Source: an uncultured Gammaproteobacteria bacterium (GTDB taxonomy: Bacteria > Pseudomonadota > Gammaproteobacteria > Xanthomonadales > Xanthomonadaceae). Taken from it: a stretch of DNA of 5,440 bases. Location: contig CAMPGW010000117.1 of NCBI GenBank assembly GCA_946885735.1, positions 1 to 5,440 of the forward strand, read 5' to 3'. This document shows positions 1 to 5,386 of the stretch, piece by piece; positions within the stretch are counted from its first letter, which is position 1, and every line of letters begins with the position of its first letter. The translations under genes were made by a program, and so were the position numbers. The notes beneath the pieces were generated by a model, which was not told the DNA's origin, ran no database searches, and saw only the letters and a list, made by a program, of their open reading frames with translations.

Positions 1-1075
1 GGCCCATGCCCGGCAGCTTGTCCATCAGGCCGGCCAGGCCGCCCATGTTCTGCATTTGCTCGAGCTGGTCGCGCATGTCGTTGAGATCGAACTTCTTGCC
101 CTTGGCGACCTTCTCCGCGAGCTTCGCAGCTTTATCCTGATCGACTTGGCCTTGCACCTGTTCAACAAGCGACAGCACGTCGCCCATGTCGAGGATGCGG
201 TTGGCCGCGCGGTCCGGATGGAAGACGTCCAGGCCCTCGGGCTTCTCGCCCACGCCGACGAACTTGATCGGCTGCCCGGTGATGTAGCGCACCGACAGCG
301 CCGCGCCACCGCGGGCGTCGCCGTCGGTCTTGGTCAGCACCACGCCGGTCAGCGGCAGCGCCTCGCTGAAGGCCCTGGCGGTGTTGGCGGCATCCTGGCC
401 GGTCATCGCGTCCACGACGAACAGCGTCTCGACGGGCCTGATCGCGGCGTGCAAAGCCTTGATCTCGCCCATCATCGCCTCGTCGATGGCGAGGCGGCCG
501 GCGGTATCCACCAGCAGCACGTCCACGAAGCTCTTGCGCGCATCGTCCACCGCGGCGCGCACGATCGCGACCGGGTCCTGGCCGACCTCGCTGGCGAAGA
601 ACAGCACGTCCACCTGCTTGGCGAGGGTCTGCAACTGCTGGATCGCCGCCGGGCGGTAGACGTCGCAGCTGACCACCATCACCTTCTTCTTGCGCTTTTC
701 CTTCAGGTGCTTGGCGAGCTTGCCGACGGTGGTGGTCTTGCCGGCGCCCTGCAGGCCGGCCATCAGCACGATGGCCGGCGCGGGCACGTTGAGGTTGAGA
801 TCGCTGGCCTGCGCGCCCATCACCGCAGCCAGTTCGTCGTGCACGACCTTGATCAGCGCCTGCCCCGGGGTGAGGCTGGTCAGGACCTCCTGCCCAACGG
901 CACGCGTCTTGATGCGCTCGATCAGCGCGACCACCACCGGCAACGCGACATCGGCCTCGAGCAGGGCGACTCTCACCTCGCGCAGGGACTCGCGGATGTT
1001 CTCCTCGCTCAGGCGACCGCGGCCGCGCAGCTTCTGCAGGGTGCTCGACAAACGCTGGGTGAGGGACTCGAACAT
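1..1075 (-). CDS. ffh: Signal recognition particle protein Ffh (SRP54 homologue), 3' end cut by window edge
   Basis: Ffh is the GTPase of the signal recognition particle. It binds 4.5S RNA and signal sequences of nascent inner-membrane proteins and delivers ribosomes to FtsY. The reading frame is open from an ATG at 1075 to the left edge, giving 358 residues with no stop. An N-domain (about 1-85, with the family-typical LREVRVALLEADVALPVV stretch) is followed by the G-domain: P-loop GLQGAGKTT at 107-115, DVYRPAA at 138-144, DTAGR at 190-194, TKTD at 248-251 and GVGEKPEGLD near 274-283. The start of the methionine-rich M-domain is visible (LEQMQNMGGLAGLMDKLPGMG to residue 358). About 100 residues, including the RNA- and signal-binding helices, should lie outside the window. 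A purine-rich stretch at 1081-1090 serves as ribosome binding site five bases before the ATG. The gene is divergent from the ypjD-type gene, as in E. coli. Identification is essentially certain. Confidence 0.98.
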   Translation of the reverse strand, partial: MFESLTQRLSSTLQKLRGRGRLSEENIRESLREVRVALLEADVALPVVVALIERIKTRAVGQEVLTSLTPGQALIKVVHDELAAVMGAQASDLNLNVPAPAIVLMAGLQGAGKTTTVGKLAKHLKEKRKKKVMVVSCDVYRPAAIQQLQTLAKQVDVLFFASEVGQDPVAIVRAAVDDARKSFVDVLLVDTAGRLAIDEAMMGEIKALHAAIRPVETLFVVDAMTGQDAANTARAFSEALPLTGVVLTKTDGDARGGAALSVRYITGQPIKFVGVGEKPEGLDVFHPDRAANRILDMGDVLSLVEQVQGQVDQDKAAKLAEKVAKGKKFDLNDMRDQLEQMQNMGGLAGLMDKLPGMG

Positions 1076-1102
1076 GCGGGCTCTTCTCTTCAGTGACGGC
1101 CA

Positions 1103-1131
1103 ATTATAGCCTTTGGCGCCGGACCACCCGG
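1103..1131 (-). promoter_or_regulatory. Putative sigma70 promoter of ffh with consensus -10 box
   Basis: On the minus strand a perfect TATAAT occupies 1108 down to 1103, in an otherwise GC-rich intergenic region. Transcription would begin near 1095-1097, giving a 5' leader of about 20 bases that carries the purine-rich ribosome binding site (1081-1090) before the ATG at 1075. No good -35 box is seen 17 bp upstream (about 1126-1131, CCGGGT on the minus strand), and there is no TGn extended -10. The call rests on the -10 box and its position only. Confidence 0.6.
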
Positions 1132-1156
1132 ACTGGCGGCACGGGGAGGCCCGGCG

Positions 1157-1178
1157 CGGATCGCCGGCCGACGATCCG
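1157..1178. repeat. 7-bp perfect inverted repeat in the ypjD leader
   Basis: CGGATCG at 1157-1163 is matched by CGATCCG at 1172-1178 across an 8-base spacer (CCGGCCGA). It lies 37 bp before the ypjD start. It could form a small hairpin in the leader or be a dimeric operator, and no U-tract follows, so it is not a terminator. A chance occurrence in GC-rich DNA cannot be excluded. Confidence 0.4.
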
Positions 1179-1215
1179 TCCCGGAATGAAAGCAGGACTG
1201 TGAGAAACTGCCGGC

Positions 1216-2007
1216 ATGCCTGAATTCGTGATTCCGTCGTTGGCGGCGCTGGCGTACCTGGGCGCCGCCGCCGGCCTGGTGCGGCGCCTGCGCGCGGGCG
1301 AGCCCGGCGACCGCGCCAGCCTCGCCCTCGCGCTGGTCGGCATTGCGTTGCATGCCGTCGCCCATGCCCTGAGTTGGCACCGCGCGCAGGGCGCGGAGCT
1401 GCACTTCGTCGCTGCCCTCTCGCTGGTCGCGCTGGGAATGGCGGTGCTCGGCACTCTCGCAGCTGCCACCGAACGGCTCGAGGCACTCGGCGTGGTGATC
1501 TACCCCCTCGCCGCCCTGGTGGCGATCGTCTATGGCGTGGCGGGGACGGGCGCGACCACCGAGCTCGACTGGCGGCTGCAACTGCACGCCTGGCTGGCCC
1601 TGCTCGCGTATGCGGCACTCGCGCTTTCCGCCGTGCTGGCGCTGATGCTGTGGTTCCAGGAGCGGGCCCTTCGGCGCCGGCAACTGCATGGCTGGCTGCG
1701 CGCACTGCCGCCGCTGGTGCAGATGGAGACGCTGCTGTTCCGCTCGCTAGGGGCCAGCTTCGGCTTGCTGACGCTGGCGCTGGTCACCGGCGTGATGTTC
1801 GTCGAGGACATGCTGGCCCAGCACCTCTGGCACAAGACCGTGCTGAGCCTGCTCAGCTGGGCGGTGCTGGCGCTGCTGCTGTTCGGCCGCTGGCGCTTCG
1901 GCTGGCGCGGCCCGCGCGCGGTGAAGCTGACCCTGACCGCGATGCTGCTGCTGGGGCTGGCCTTCTTCGGCAGCAAGTACGTGCTGGAAGTGCTGCTGCA
2001 GCGCTGA
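1216..2007 (+). CDS. ypjD: YpjD-type inner membrane protein of the CcsA/cytochrome c assembly family
   Basis: This 263-residue, very hydrophobic protein has about eight predicted membrane segments (roughly 3-22, 34-52, 62-82, 92-110, 124-146, 178-197, 208-224 and 238-255). It resembles E. coli YpjD, which is of similar length and also sits divergently beside ffh. Visible family marks are His124 in LHAWLALLAYA, the PPLVQMETLLFR stretch at 165-176, HLWHKTVLSLLSW at 203-215, GWRGPR at 229-234 and AFFGSKYVLEVL near the end. CcsA/CcmC proteins handle haem for cytochrome c maturation, but the tryptophan-rich WGxxWxWD haem-handling motif is absent here, so haem export should not be assumed. The role of YpjD is not well established. 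The ATG at 1216 is the likely start: an in-frame ATG at 1186 runs into TGA at 1201, and the only ribosome-binding match is weak (GAGA near 1202). It is convergent with radA. Confidence 0.88.
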   Translation: MPEFVIPSLAALAYLGAAAGLVRRLRAGEPGDRASLALALVGIALHAVAHALSWHRAQGAELHFVAALSLVALGMAVLGTLAAATERLEALGVVIYPLAALVAIVYGVAGTGATTELDWRLQLHAWLALLAYAALALSAVLALMLWFQERALRRRQLHGWLRALPPLVQMETLLFRSLGASFGLLTLALVTGVMFVEDMLAQHLWHKTVLSLLSWAVLALLLFGRWRFGWRGPRAVKLTLTAMLLLGLAFFGSKYVLEVLLQR

Positions 2008-2017
2008 GCCTTTCCGG

Positions 2018-3403
2018 CTAGAACGCCGCCGCCAACGCGTCGGCCAGCCGTTCCACGGCAATCACCTCCAGCTCGCCGATCCGCCCCTTGCGCGGCGCGT
2101 TGCCCGCCGGCACGATCGCGCGGCGGAATCCGTGGGTCGCCGCCTCCTTGAGGCGCTCCTCGCCATTGGGCACCGGGCGGATCTCGCCGGACAGGCCGAC
2201 CTCGCCGAAGGCCACGGTCTTTTCCGCCAGGGGCCGGTCGCGCAAGGAGCTGACCACGGACAGCAGCACCGGCAAGTCCGCGGCGGTTTCCTGCACGCGG
2301 ATGCCGCCGACCACGTTGACGAAGACGTCCTGGTCGAACACGCCCACCGAGCCGTGCCGGTGCAGCACCGCCAGCAACATGGCCAGGCGGTTCTGCTCGA
2401 GCCCCACGGTGACACGGCGCGGATTGGACAGGGGACTGTGGTCCACCAGCGCCTGCACCTCCACCAGCAAGGGTCGCGTACCTTCGCGCGTGACCATCAC
2501 CACGCTGCCGGGCGTGGGCTTCTCGGCGCCGGACAGGAAGATCGCCGAAGGATTGGGCACTTCGCGCAGCCCGCGGTCCGACATCGCGAACACGCCGAGT
2601 TCGTTCACCGCGCCGAAGCGGTTCTTGAAGGCGCGCAGGATCCGGAAGCGGCTGCCGCTCTCGCCCTCGAAGTACAACACCGCGTCCACCATGTGCTCGA
2701 GCACGCGCGGGCCGGCGATGCCGCCTTCCTTGGTGACGTGCCCGACCAGGAACACGCTGGTGCCGGTTTCCTTGGCGAAACGCACCAGCCGCGCGGCGCT
2801 CTCGCGCACCTGGCTCACCGAGCCCGGCGCAGCGGTGAGCTGTTCCGACCACAGGGTCTGGATCGAGTCGGCGACGATGATGCGCGGCCGCGCCTCGGAT
2901 GCGAGCGCGAGGATGCGCTCGACCGCCGTCTCGGCCAGCGCCTCCAGCCCTTCCAGCGACAAACCGAGGCGTGTCGCCCGGCCCGCCACCTGGGCCAGGC
3001 TTTCCTCGCCGGTGACGTACAACGCCCGCGACGTCGCGCCCATGGCTGCCATCGCCTGCAGCAACAGGGTGGATTTGCCGATCCCGGGATCGCCGCCCAC
3101 CAGCACCACCGAACCCTCCACCAGGCCGCCGCCCAGGACCCTGTCGAGCTCGCCGATGCCCGTGGAAACACGGACCTCGCTGGTCTGGCTCACCTGTCGA
3201 AGGGGGGTGATGCGGGGCGGATCCACCGCACCCGCGTAGCCCGTCGAACGGCCGCCGCCGGCACCCTTCACCGCCGCTGCCGCGGGCTCGACCACGAACT
3301 CGGACAGGGTGTTCCAGGCGCCGCAATCCCCGCACTGGCCCTGCCAGCGCGGAGTGCTGGCGCCGCAGTCGGCGCATACGTAGGCGGTCTTGGCTTTGGC
3401 CAC
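2018..3403 (-). CDS. radA: DNA repair protein RadA (Sms)
   Basis: RadA is a RecA-related hexameric ATPase that speeds branch migration of recombination intermediates together with RecA. The product is 461 residues, close to the 460 of E. coli RadA. Domains in order: a C4 zinc finger (Cys10, Cys13, Cys24, Cys27 in YVCADCG and GQCGDCG); Walker A GGDPGIGKST at 103-112; Walker B RIIVADSIQT at 174-183; the RadA signature KNRFG at 260-264; and a C-terminal Lon-protease-like domain containing VGGIRVQETAADLPVLL and GEVGLSGEIRPVPN (about 365-413), thought to be a non-proteolytic scaffold in this family. The chosen start is GTG at 3403. It gives the family N-terminus (M)AKAKTAYVC and has a strong ribosome binding site, whereas the in-frame ATG at 3427 would add eight residues and has none. 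The gene is convergent with ypjD (10-bp gap) and divergent from the PilZ gene. Confidence 0.97.
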   Translation of the reverse strand: MAKAKTAYVCADCGASTPRWQGQCGDCGAWNTLSEFVVEPAAAAVKGAGGGRSTGYAGAVDPPRITPLRQVSQTSEVRVSTGIGELDRVLGGGLVEGSVVLVGGDPGIGKSTLLLQAMAAMGATSRALYVTGEESLAQVAGRATRLGLSLEGLEALAETAVERILALASEARPRIIVADSIQTLWSEQLTAAPGSVSQVRESAARLVRFAKETGTSVFLVGHVTKEGGIAGPRVLEHMVDAVLYFEGESGSRFRILRAFKNRFGAVNELGVFAMSDRGLREVPNPSAIFLSGAEKPTPGSVVMVTREGTRPLLVEVQALVDHSPLSNPRRVTVGLEQNRLAMLLAVLHRHGSVGVFDQDVFVNVVGGIRVQETAADLPVLLSVVSSLRDRPLAEKTVAFGEVGLSGEIRPVPNGEERLKEAATHGFRRAIVPAGNAPRKGRIGELEVIAVERLADALAAAF

Positions 3404-3408
3404 GGGAA

Positions 3409-3414
3409 TTCCTC
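3409..3414 (-). promoter_or_regulatory. Ribosome binding site deciding the radA GTG start
   Basis: On the minus strand GAGGAA lies at 3414-3409, five bases before the GTG at 3403. This is the best Shine-Dalgarno match near the radA 5' end. It falls between the alternative ATG at 3427 and the GTG, so it can only serve the GTG. The mature N-terminus then agrees with the usual RadA beginning. Confidence 0.75.
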
Positions 3415-3435
3415 GATAGGCCGTCATGCTAGCCG

Positions 3436-3463
3436 CCCGGGCCCGCCCGGCGATACCCGCCCC
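3436..3463 (-). other. G-quadruplex-forming motif in the radA upstream region
   Basis: The plus strand carries five C-runs: 3436-3438, 3442-3444, 3446-3448, 3456-3458 and 3460-3463. The minus strand, which is the radA sense strand, therefore has five G-runs of at least three, separated by loops of 1, 7, 1 and 3 bases. Any four consecutive runs satisfy the classical G3+N1-7 pattern. The motif ends 33 bases before the radA start codon, so it sits in the promoter or leader. The CCCGGG/GGGCCC parts can also form ordinary duplex hairpins, and GC-rich genomes produce such patterns by chance. Confidence 0.45.
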
Positions 3464-3501
3464 GCGCGCCGGCCTGTCGGGAAATTGCGGCTTCTACGCA
3501 T

Positions 3502-3529
3502 TTGCGTGGCGGCGCCGTCGGCGCACAAT
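3502..3529 (+). promoter_or_regulatory. Weak candidate promoter of the PilZ gene
   Basis: TTGCGT at 3502-3507 and CACAAT at 3524-3529 are separated by 16 bp, matching 3 of 6 and 4 of 6 of the sigma70 consensus. Transcription would begin about 35 bases before the ATG at 3572. A GCGCC/GGCGC inverted repeat (3512-3516 and 3520-3524) lies in the spacer and touches the -10 box. The match is poor, and a different sigma factor or site is equally possible. Confidence 0.3.
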
Positions 3530-3561
3530 CGGGCCGGGACCGTGCGTTCGCGGTCGTGGCG

Positions 3562-3568
3562 AGGGGGA
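3562..3568 (+). promoter_or_regulatory. Ribosome binding site of the PilZ gene
   Basis: AGGGGGA, within the purine-rich stretch 3561-3569, precedes the ATG at 3572 at a workable distance. It selects this ATG over the in-frame ATG at 3590. It also rules out far-upstream in-frame starts, since the frame stays open back to about 2132 antisense to radA. Confidence 0.65.
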
Positions 3569-3571
3569 ACC

Positions 3572-4246
3572 ATGGCAGCCGATCCGGCGATGCCCGAATT
3601 CAGCGAGGTCAGCCTGCGCACGCTGCGGCTGCGCCCCGGCATGTTCCTGCAGACCCAGCGCATGGAGAAGAACTCGCCCAACTACGAGGCGCAATTCCTC
3701 GGCGTGATCGAGGACAAGTGCCTGATGGTGGTTCCGGTGGGCACCTTCAGCATCAAGACGGGCATGAAGGCCGGCGAGAACTTCATCGTCCGCGGCTTCA
3801 CCGGGCAGTACGATTTCTACTTCAGCTCGCGGGTCATCCAGGCCTTCGACTTCACGTTCCGCGAACCTGCCTTCGCATACGCCGTGCTGTCCTGGCCGGA
3901 GTTGGTGGAAGCGCGCAAGGTGCGCAACTCGCTGCGCATCCGCACGTCCATTCCCGCCACGCTGGCCGCCATTCCGCCAGGCGAGCCACAGCCGGTGACG
4001 GTGCTGGACCTCAGTGCGGACGGCGCCCTCATCCGCTCGGAGGACGGCGCCGGCGCGATCGGCGACCGGGTCAGCCTGGAGTTCTCGATGGGGCCCGACG
4101 GCGCCCTGTCCTACGTGGTCGTCGTCGCTCGCGTCTGCCACGTCCACCTCGGCGACGAGGGCTACCTGACCGGACTGCTGTTCGAGAACATCGCGCCGTC
4201 CGATCGCATGCTCATCCGCGAGTTCGTGGTCAGCAACGCGGACTGA
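3572..4246 (+). CDS. YcgR-like PilZ domain protein, probable cyclic di-GMP receptor
   Basis: The product is 224 residues, soluble, with no signal peptide or membrane segment. Residues about 15-110 look like the N-terminal YcgR-type beta-barrel domain (LRPGMFLQTQR, FLGVIEDKCLMVVPVG, GENFIVRGFTGQYDFYF). Residues about 114-220 form a PilZ domain. Both parts of the cyclic di-GMP binding signature are present: RxxxR as R118-N-S-L-R122 and DxSxxG as D146-L-S-A-D-G151, so ligand binding is expected. YcgR proteins brake flagellar motors when cyclic di-GMP rises, but related proteins also act on type IV pili, polysaccharide or transcription, and no flagellar or pilus gene is visible here. The target is therefore unknown. 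The gene is divergent from radA and ends 2 bp from the stop of the convergent methyltransferase gene. The family call is firm; the flagellar-brake role is inference. Confidence 0.9.
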   Translation: MAADPAMPEFSEVSLRTLRLRPGMFLQTQRMEKNSPNYEAQFLGVIEDKCLMVVPVGTFSIKTGMKAGENFIVRGFTGQYDFYFSSRVIQAFDFTFREPAFAYAVLSWPELVEARKVRNSLRIRTSIPATLAAIPPGEPQPVTVLDLSADGALIRSEDGAGAIGDRVSLEFSMGPDGALSYVVVVARVCHVHLGDEGYLTGLLFENIAPSDRMLIREFVVSNAD

Positions 4247-4248
4247 AC

Positions 4249-5229
4249 TCAGGCCGGCCTGTCCACCGTGCGGTCGGGCTTGCGAGCCTGCACGAAGGCG
4301 CCCGCACAGGTCAGGTCGTCGTCGCTCAGGTCGCGCCAGCGCGCAGCCAGTTTTTCGCGCGCGATGCCGCGGTCGCGGATGTGCTGGCGCAGGATGCATA
4401 CCAGCTCGAAGCCGTTCTCCCCCAGCAGGCGCTGGTGTACCGACCACGGCTGCCGGTTCAGCAGGAAGGGTCGGTTGCCGAGCACCAGTCGCCACAGCGC
4501 TTCGGGATAGCCGCGATAGCCGTTCCAGTGGCCGGACAGGCCATGGCTCTTGAAGTCGATCTGGTGCGACATCCATCCGCCCGGCCTGAGCCACGCGCGT
4601 ATCGCCCGATAGGTCGACTCCAGGTCGACCACGTGCTCGAGCACGGAATGCGACAGGATCAGGTCGACGCTTTCCTCCTCGAGCACCCGTTGCTCGTCCC
4701 AGGGCACCACGGCGCGAAGACTGACGCGATCTCCGGGTTCGGCGCGGCCTTCGAGCGCACGGCGGATGGCGGCAACCCGCGCGGGCGCGAGCGCGGCCTC
4801 GAGGCGCTCCTCGGTGAGGATGTGGGAGGGGAAGCCGCGCTCGTCCAGGAAGGGATCGATGTCGGGCCAGCCCCGCCGCCAGCGCGGAGCGCGCGCACGG
4901 AAGCGTTCCACCAGTTCGTCGAAGATCGCCAGGTTGGAGCGGGCGTCGAAATGCTGCACGACGTCGAGCGCGATGTAGTGGTCCACGCCCGATAGCAGGG
5001 CCGAGAGTCCGATGCCAAGCGAATCGCCGGGCCCGAGCTCGGCCATGGTCGCGGGCACGCGCCGCATGCCGCTCTCCCAGAGCATGCACAGGTGCTTGAG
5101 CCAGACGCCGTGGCAATAGGCGGCCGAATCGGTACCGCCGGTTCCTATGCCGATGCGGGGGGCGACGCGTTCGATGCCGGGCACCAGGGTCAGCGCGCCG
5201 CGAAGGATGGTGCCCGGTTGGAGGTTCAT
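4249..5229 (-). CDS. Class I SAM-dependent methyltransferase of unknown substrate
   Basis: The 326-residue protein shows a Rossmann-type methyltransferase core. Motif I is AELGPGDSLGIG (63-74), the SAM-ribose acidic residue is probably D89 in HYIALDVV, motif IV is VDLILSHSVLEHV (188-200), and LRPGGWMSHQIDFKSHG follows at 214-230. Between D89 and motif IV lies a long insert (about 95-185) with charged helices and PFLDERGFPSHILTEERL. The N-terminal block GIGTGGTDSAAYCHGVWLKHL (28-47) recalls a set of bacterial methyltransferases I remember near glycan genes, but the substrate cannot be read here. The C-terminus (WRDLSDDDLTCAGAFVQARKP) closes the domain. The start is uncertain: ATG at 5229 is chosen because it leads directly into the conserved region; GTG at 5241 or 5277 (342 residues) is possible. 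None has a good ribosome binding site. The gene appears monocistronic, isolated from the upstream tRNA by a terminator. Confidence 0.85.
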   Translation of the reverse strand: MNLQPGTILRGALTLVPGIERVAPRIGIGTGGTDSAAYCHGVWLKHLCMLWESGMRRVPATMAELGPGDSLGIGLSALLSGVDHYIALDVVQHFDARSNLAIFDELVERFRARAPRWRRGWPDIDPFLDERGFPSHILTEERLEAALAPARVAAIRRALEGRAEPGDRVSLRAVVPWDEQRVLEEESVDLILSHSVLEHVVDLESTYRAIRAWLRPGGWMSHQIDFKSHGLSGHWNGYRGYPEALWRLVLGNRPFLLNRQPWSVHQRLLGENGFELVCILRQHIRDRGIAREKLAARWRDLSDDDLTCAGAFVQARKPDRTVDRPA

Positions 5230-5314
5230 GCCGCGGAGCACGCGCGGCCCGGACCAAACGGGCCAGCCCCGGTTCACGCCGCGTGCGGATTGCTGACGTT
5301 TGCCCGAACGGGAT

Positions 5315-5374
5315 AAAGAAAAACGCGCCCAACGGGTGCGCCCTCTGGTAAGCCAGCAGGGCGCGTTGGGCGCG
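5315..5374 (-). terminator. Large Rho-independent terminator downstream of tRNA-Thr
   Basis: A three-part stem is visible. The outer 10 bp pair CGCGCCCAAC (5324-5333) with GTTGGGCGCG (5365-5374). The middle 7 bp pair GCGCCCT (5338-5344) with AGGGCGC (5358-5364). The inner 4 bp pair CTGG (5345-5348) with CCAG (5353-5356), closed by a TAAG loop. A 4-base bulge (5334-5337) and a 1-base bulge (5357) interrupt it. On the minus strand the stem is followed by TTTTTCTTT (5323 to 5315), so it ends minus-strand transcripts, starting 13 bases after the tRNA CCA. It would uncouple the tRNA from the methyltransferase gene. On the plus strand only three T's follow, so activity should be one-directional. 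Confidence 0.9.
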
Positions 5375-5386
5375 CGTTTCAGCCTG

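Noticed and set aside
56..1096. Long open frame on the plus strand across ffh
   Set aside because: It is antisense to an unmistakable Ffh frame. Its product is rich in His, Gln, Ala, Asp and Arg with no domain, as expected from the complement of a GC-rich gene.
162..1103. Alternative minus-strand frame across ffh
   Set aside because: It is out of frame with Ffh and gives an Arg/Gly/Ala/Pro-rich sequence without recognisable motifs.
1090..1689. Minus-strand open frame covering the ffh/ypjD gap and the first half of ypjD
   Set aside because: It is antisense to ypjD, of low-complexity composition, and would run over the ffh promoter. No ribosome binding site or domain is visible.
1530..3377. 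615-codon minus-strand frame over radA and ypjD
   Set aside because: It is longer than radA but in the wrong frame. The product is Arg/Gly-rich then Ser-rich, with no motifs, while the overlapping RadA frame has all family signatures.
3425..3427. ATG at 3427 as the radA start
   Set aside because: It lacks a ribosome binding site and adds eight residues absent from the usual RadA N-terminus. GTG at 3403 has GAGGAA at the right distance.
2132..3571. Plus-strand open frame antisense to radA that continues in frame into the PilZ gene
   Set aside because: The roughly 480-codon extension is compositionally an antisense artefact (His/Gln/Ala/Arg-rich). The PilZ gene has its own ribosome binding site and ATG at 3572.
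5303..5312. CCCGAACGGG palindrome between the terminator and the methyltransferase gene
   Set aside because: It is only ten bases and leaves too small a loop for a stable hairpin. It is likely chance in GC-rich DNA.
3494..5332. 612-codon minus-strand frame over the PilZ and methyltransferase genes
   Set aside because: It is one frame off from the methyltransferase and antisense to PilZ, with low-complexity Arg/Ala-rich translation.
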